DNA of 8,658 bases from an uncultured euryarchaeote (GTDB lineage Archaea > Thermoplasmatota > Poseidoniia > Poseidoniales > Poseidoniaceae). Position 1 is the stretch's first letter. Each line of letters opens with the position of its first letter. The stretch spans positions 1 through 8,658 of the forward strand of contig CALGEM010000243.1 in the NCBI GenBank assembly GCA_937881505.1, in the 5' to 3' direction. Position numbers and translations under genes: made by a program. The notes beneath the pieces are model-generated. The model was given only the letters and a program-made list of their open reading frames with translations. It did no database searches and had not been told where the DNA came from. Shown one piece after another: positions 7,260 to 8,658 of the stretch.

Positions 7260-8288
7260 TCAAACAAGGTCAGTGTATTGCTTTGGAGCTCGTGCTTGAA
7301 CGATGGTTCTGTAGACGCCGTAAATTGCCCAAAGTGTGAGCATACCAGCGACCAAAGCATAGCCCCACGGTTGGCCACTGTCCACGAGATAAGCGAACAA
7401 CACGGCCAATCCGGCTGCAAGTACACCACGTCGGAGGCCCTGCGGAACGGCCAAACTCTTGTCGAGGTGGGTTGGGCCTCCACCAAATCGGCGTTCGTAG
7501 AATTCACCTTGGATGACAGCTGCGACGATGATGAGGGAAAGCGTTGTCCAGTAGTACAGGTTCCCGTTGGTGAAGAATTCGTGGGCGATGCCCTCTTGGC
7601 GTTCAGCTTCCACGGCTTCAGGGTCTTCCTCGGCTACGAACAGAGAGTCATAATCGCCAACGCTGATCGTTCGAAGGGCGACATCTTCGTCAGTGGCAAT
7701 TTCAGTTGCTCCGGGCGCACTGATGGTGAAGGTCAGGATGTTCCACTTGTCGCCTTCGTCAAAGTTTCCGTTCCCGTTGACGGCATTGCCAACGAGTTGG
7801 AAGTTTGCAGGTCCTGCATCTTCAGAAGGAGCAGTCCATTGTACGACCCAGTCGTTGCCTGGTTCGGATTGGGAGAGCGCCCCGGGCTTGTCAGCTACGG
7901 TCTGACTGCCTTCGCCTGCAATGAGTGTTCCAATATCACCATCCCAAAACAGGAAGCCACCACCGTCGTTGGAAGCGTGTTGCAACGTGATGACGAATTC
8001 GTAGGTTTCGCTCACATTGTAGGCTCGTGGAACGCCAGAGACCGAGACCACCACTTCGGTGGAGGGTGCTCCGCCACCGTGGCAGGTGCATCCTGTCTCA
8101 ATCACGAGATTGCCGCCGTTATCCCAAGGTGGGCCGTTGGGGTTTCCAAGAACCGGTGCAACGAGCATGAGCGTGAGAATGCTCATGAGGGTGATGTTTC
8201 GGAAGTTGCGTCGCATGAACTCACCTGTTTTTTCCACTTGGCCCCGCTCTTTGAATGTTGCTTCATAACCGGAGGCTTTTGGTGCCAT
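7260..8288 (-). CDS. Signal-peptide/Reeler-like domain protein with CTCH motif and three C-terminal TM helices
   Basis: No precise function is recognised. From ATG 8288 the product has 342 residues. A signal-like segment (MRRNFRNITLMSILTLMLVA, 25-44) is followed by GCTCHGGG (66-73), then a beta-rich domain with FVITLQHA (98-105), WTAPSEDAGPANFQLVGNAV (151-170) and NGNGNFDEGD (171-180). That pattern is typical of Reeler/choice-of-anchor-type extracellular domains, whose bacterial versions often carry a CxxCH heme site. Here only one residue separates the cysteines. TM helices lie at ~244-262, 288-304 and 308-330. Both the start at 8288 (AAGGAG five bases upstream, overlapping the pntB stop as TGATG) and an in-frame ATG at 8216 (AGGTGA four bases upstream, classical signal-peptide length, 318 residues) are plausible. 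The Arg-Arg-Asn-Phe near the signal start may be a Tat signal, and tatC follows 10 nt later. It probably belongs to the pntB-tatC-peptidase cluster. Confidence 0.75.
   Translation of the reverse strand: MAPKASGYEATFKERGQVEKTGEFMRRNFRNITLMSILTLMLVAPVLGNPNGPPWDNGGNLVIETGCTCHGGGAPSTEVVVSVSGVPRAYNVSETYEFVITLQHASNDGGGFLFWDGDIGTLIAGEGSQTVADKPGALSQSEPGNDWVVQWTAPSEDAGPANFQLVGNAVNGNGNFDEGDKWNILTFTISAPGATEIATDEDVALRTISVGDYDSLFVAEEDPEAVEAERQEGIAHEFFTNGNLYYWTTLSLIIVAAVIQGEFYERRFGGGPTHLDKSLAVPQGLRRGVLAAGLAVLFAYLVDSGQPWGYALVAGMLTLWAIYGVYRTIVQARAPKQYTDLV
8221..8226 (-). promoter_or_regulatory. Internal Shine-Dalgarno site (AGGTGA) before alternative start 8216
   Basis: AGGTGA is four bases upstream of an in-frame ATG at 8216, where the hydrophobic signal segment begins after Met-Arg-Arg. 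It makes 8216 a credible alternative start for the Reeler-like protein. Confidence 0.45.
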
Positions 8289-8658
8289 CAAATCTCCTTG
8301 ATGGCGTTGTTCAAACCGGTCATCATGGCCTTACCGTCTCCAAAGAGCATCATGGTCTTGTCCATGTAGAACAGGTCGTTGTCAACACCAGCATAGCCAA
8401 CAGAGAGTGAACGCTTGATGATCACCACGGTGCGGGCCTGGTCAGCGTCGATGATGGGCATGCCAGCAAGAGGGCCTTCACCAGTTCGTGCAGCAGGGTT
8501 GCACGTATCGTTCGCTCCAATGATGACGGCGACATCGCACTCAGGGAATTCTGGATTGATTTCGTCCATCTCGATGAGTTGCTCGTAGGGTACATTGGCC
8601 TCAGCAAGCAAGACGTTCATGTGCCCAGGCATTCGACCCGCCACCGGGTGAATGGCGT
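8288..8658 (-). CDS. pntB: NAD(P) transhydrogenase subunit beta (PntB), C-terminal end; gene runs off the window
   Basis: PntB forms the membrane channel and NADP(H)-binding domain III of the proton-translocating transhydrogenase, which couples proton entry to reduction of NADP+ by NADH. The 122 visible residues are the end of domain III: AIHPVAGRMPGHMNVLLAEA, then EMDEIN, VIIGANDTCNPAA (canonical form NDTVNPAA), PLAGMPII, KRSLSVGYAGVDN and MLFGDGKAM. These match the NADP-binding loops closely. The reading frame stays open to the right edge, so the apparent GTG start at 8644 is internal. Its TGA overlaps the ATG of the next gene as TGATG, implying translational coupling. pntA and the N-terminal part of pntB would be expected beyond the right edge. 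Confidence 0.95.
   Translation of the reverse strand, partial: AIHPVAGRMPGHMNVLLAEANVPYEQLIEMDEINPEFPECDVAVIIGANDTCNPAARTGEGPLAGMPIIDADQARTVVIIKRSLSVGYAGVDNDLFYMDKTMMLFGDGKAMMTGLNNAIKEI
8294..8299 (-). promoter_or_regulatory. Shine-Dalgarno site (AAGGAG) within the pntB 3' end
   Basis: AAGGAG lies five bases before the ATG at 8288 and is part of the last pntB codons. It supports translational coupling of pntB and the Reeler-like gene and the long start at 8288. Confidence 0.6.

Noticed and set aside
8079..8090. Canonical cytochrome c heme site.
   Set aside because: The motif is CTCH, not CXXCH, so a standard heme c attachment cannot be claimed.
7248..8369. Long plus-strand open frame of 373 codons.
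   Set aside because: It is antisense to the Reeler-like gene and the pntB end, both of which have clear domain motifs, and its translation shows no recognisable domain or ribosome site.
1..8658. CRISPR arrays, insertion sequences or phage-like modules.
   Set aside because: No regularly spaced direct repeats, terminal inverted repeats, transposase or phage motifs were seen, and the gene content reads as ordinary chromosomal.

Overview
The window looks like a compact archaeal chromosome segment, most probably from a marine Thermoplasmatota relative such as Marine Group II / Poseidoniales. This is inferred from gene content and style, not from any search. The archaeal signs are archease, a two-repeat tRNA-splicing endonuclease and an SRP RNA helix 8. 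A proton-translocating transhydrogenase and membrane-anchored secreted proteins with Reeler-like and M6 peptidase domains fit marine planktonic archaea. Genes are tightly packed, with 4-10 nt gaps or stop/start overlaps, and several starts have GGTGA- or GGAG-type Shine-Dalgarno sites. No mobile elements, CRISPR arrays or tRNA genes were seen.

Left part (1-2728). The 3' portion of the SRP RNA gene runs on the + strand off the left edge. It faces, tail to tail, a minus-strand cluster transcribed leftwards. In transcription order the cluster is a winged-helix protein with three TerB-like helical repeats, a PfkB/HldE-type sugar kinase with an altered GAGD motif, and archease, the activator of the RtcB tRNA ligase. 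Gaps are 4 and 9 nt.

Centre (2729-3826). The tRNA-intron endonuclease gene (endA type) is divergent from that cluster. Enzymes for cutting and for activating ligation of spliced tRNA therefore sit on either side of one short divergent spacer. Its 3' end overlaps the convergent peptidase gene by 36 nt.

Right part (3791-8658). A minus-strand cluster reads leftwards from the right edge: the C-terminal end of pntB (transhydrogenase beta subunit), a signal-peptide/Reeler-like/three-TM protein with a CTCH motif, tatC with an unusual cysteine-rich C-terminal extension, and a membrane-anchored M6-family metallopeptidase. The theme is the cell envelope: membrane energisation, export and exported proteins.

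The most unusual item is the TatC protein. Its roughly 160-190-residue soluble C-terminal extension has a pattern of cysteines and neighbouring motifs resembling the N-terminal domain of HdrA (heterodisulfide reductase subunit A). The protein encoded just upstream carries a twin-arginine in its signal-peptide region. Together they suggest a redox-associated Tat module, which is a hypothesis.
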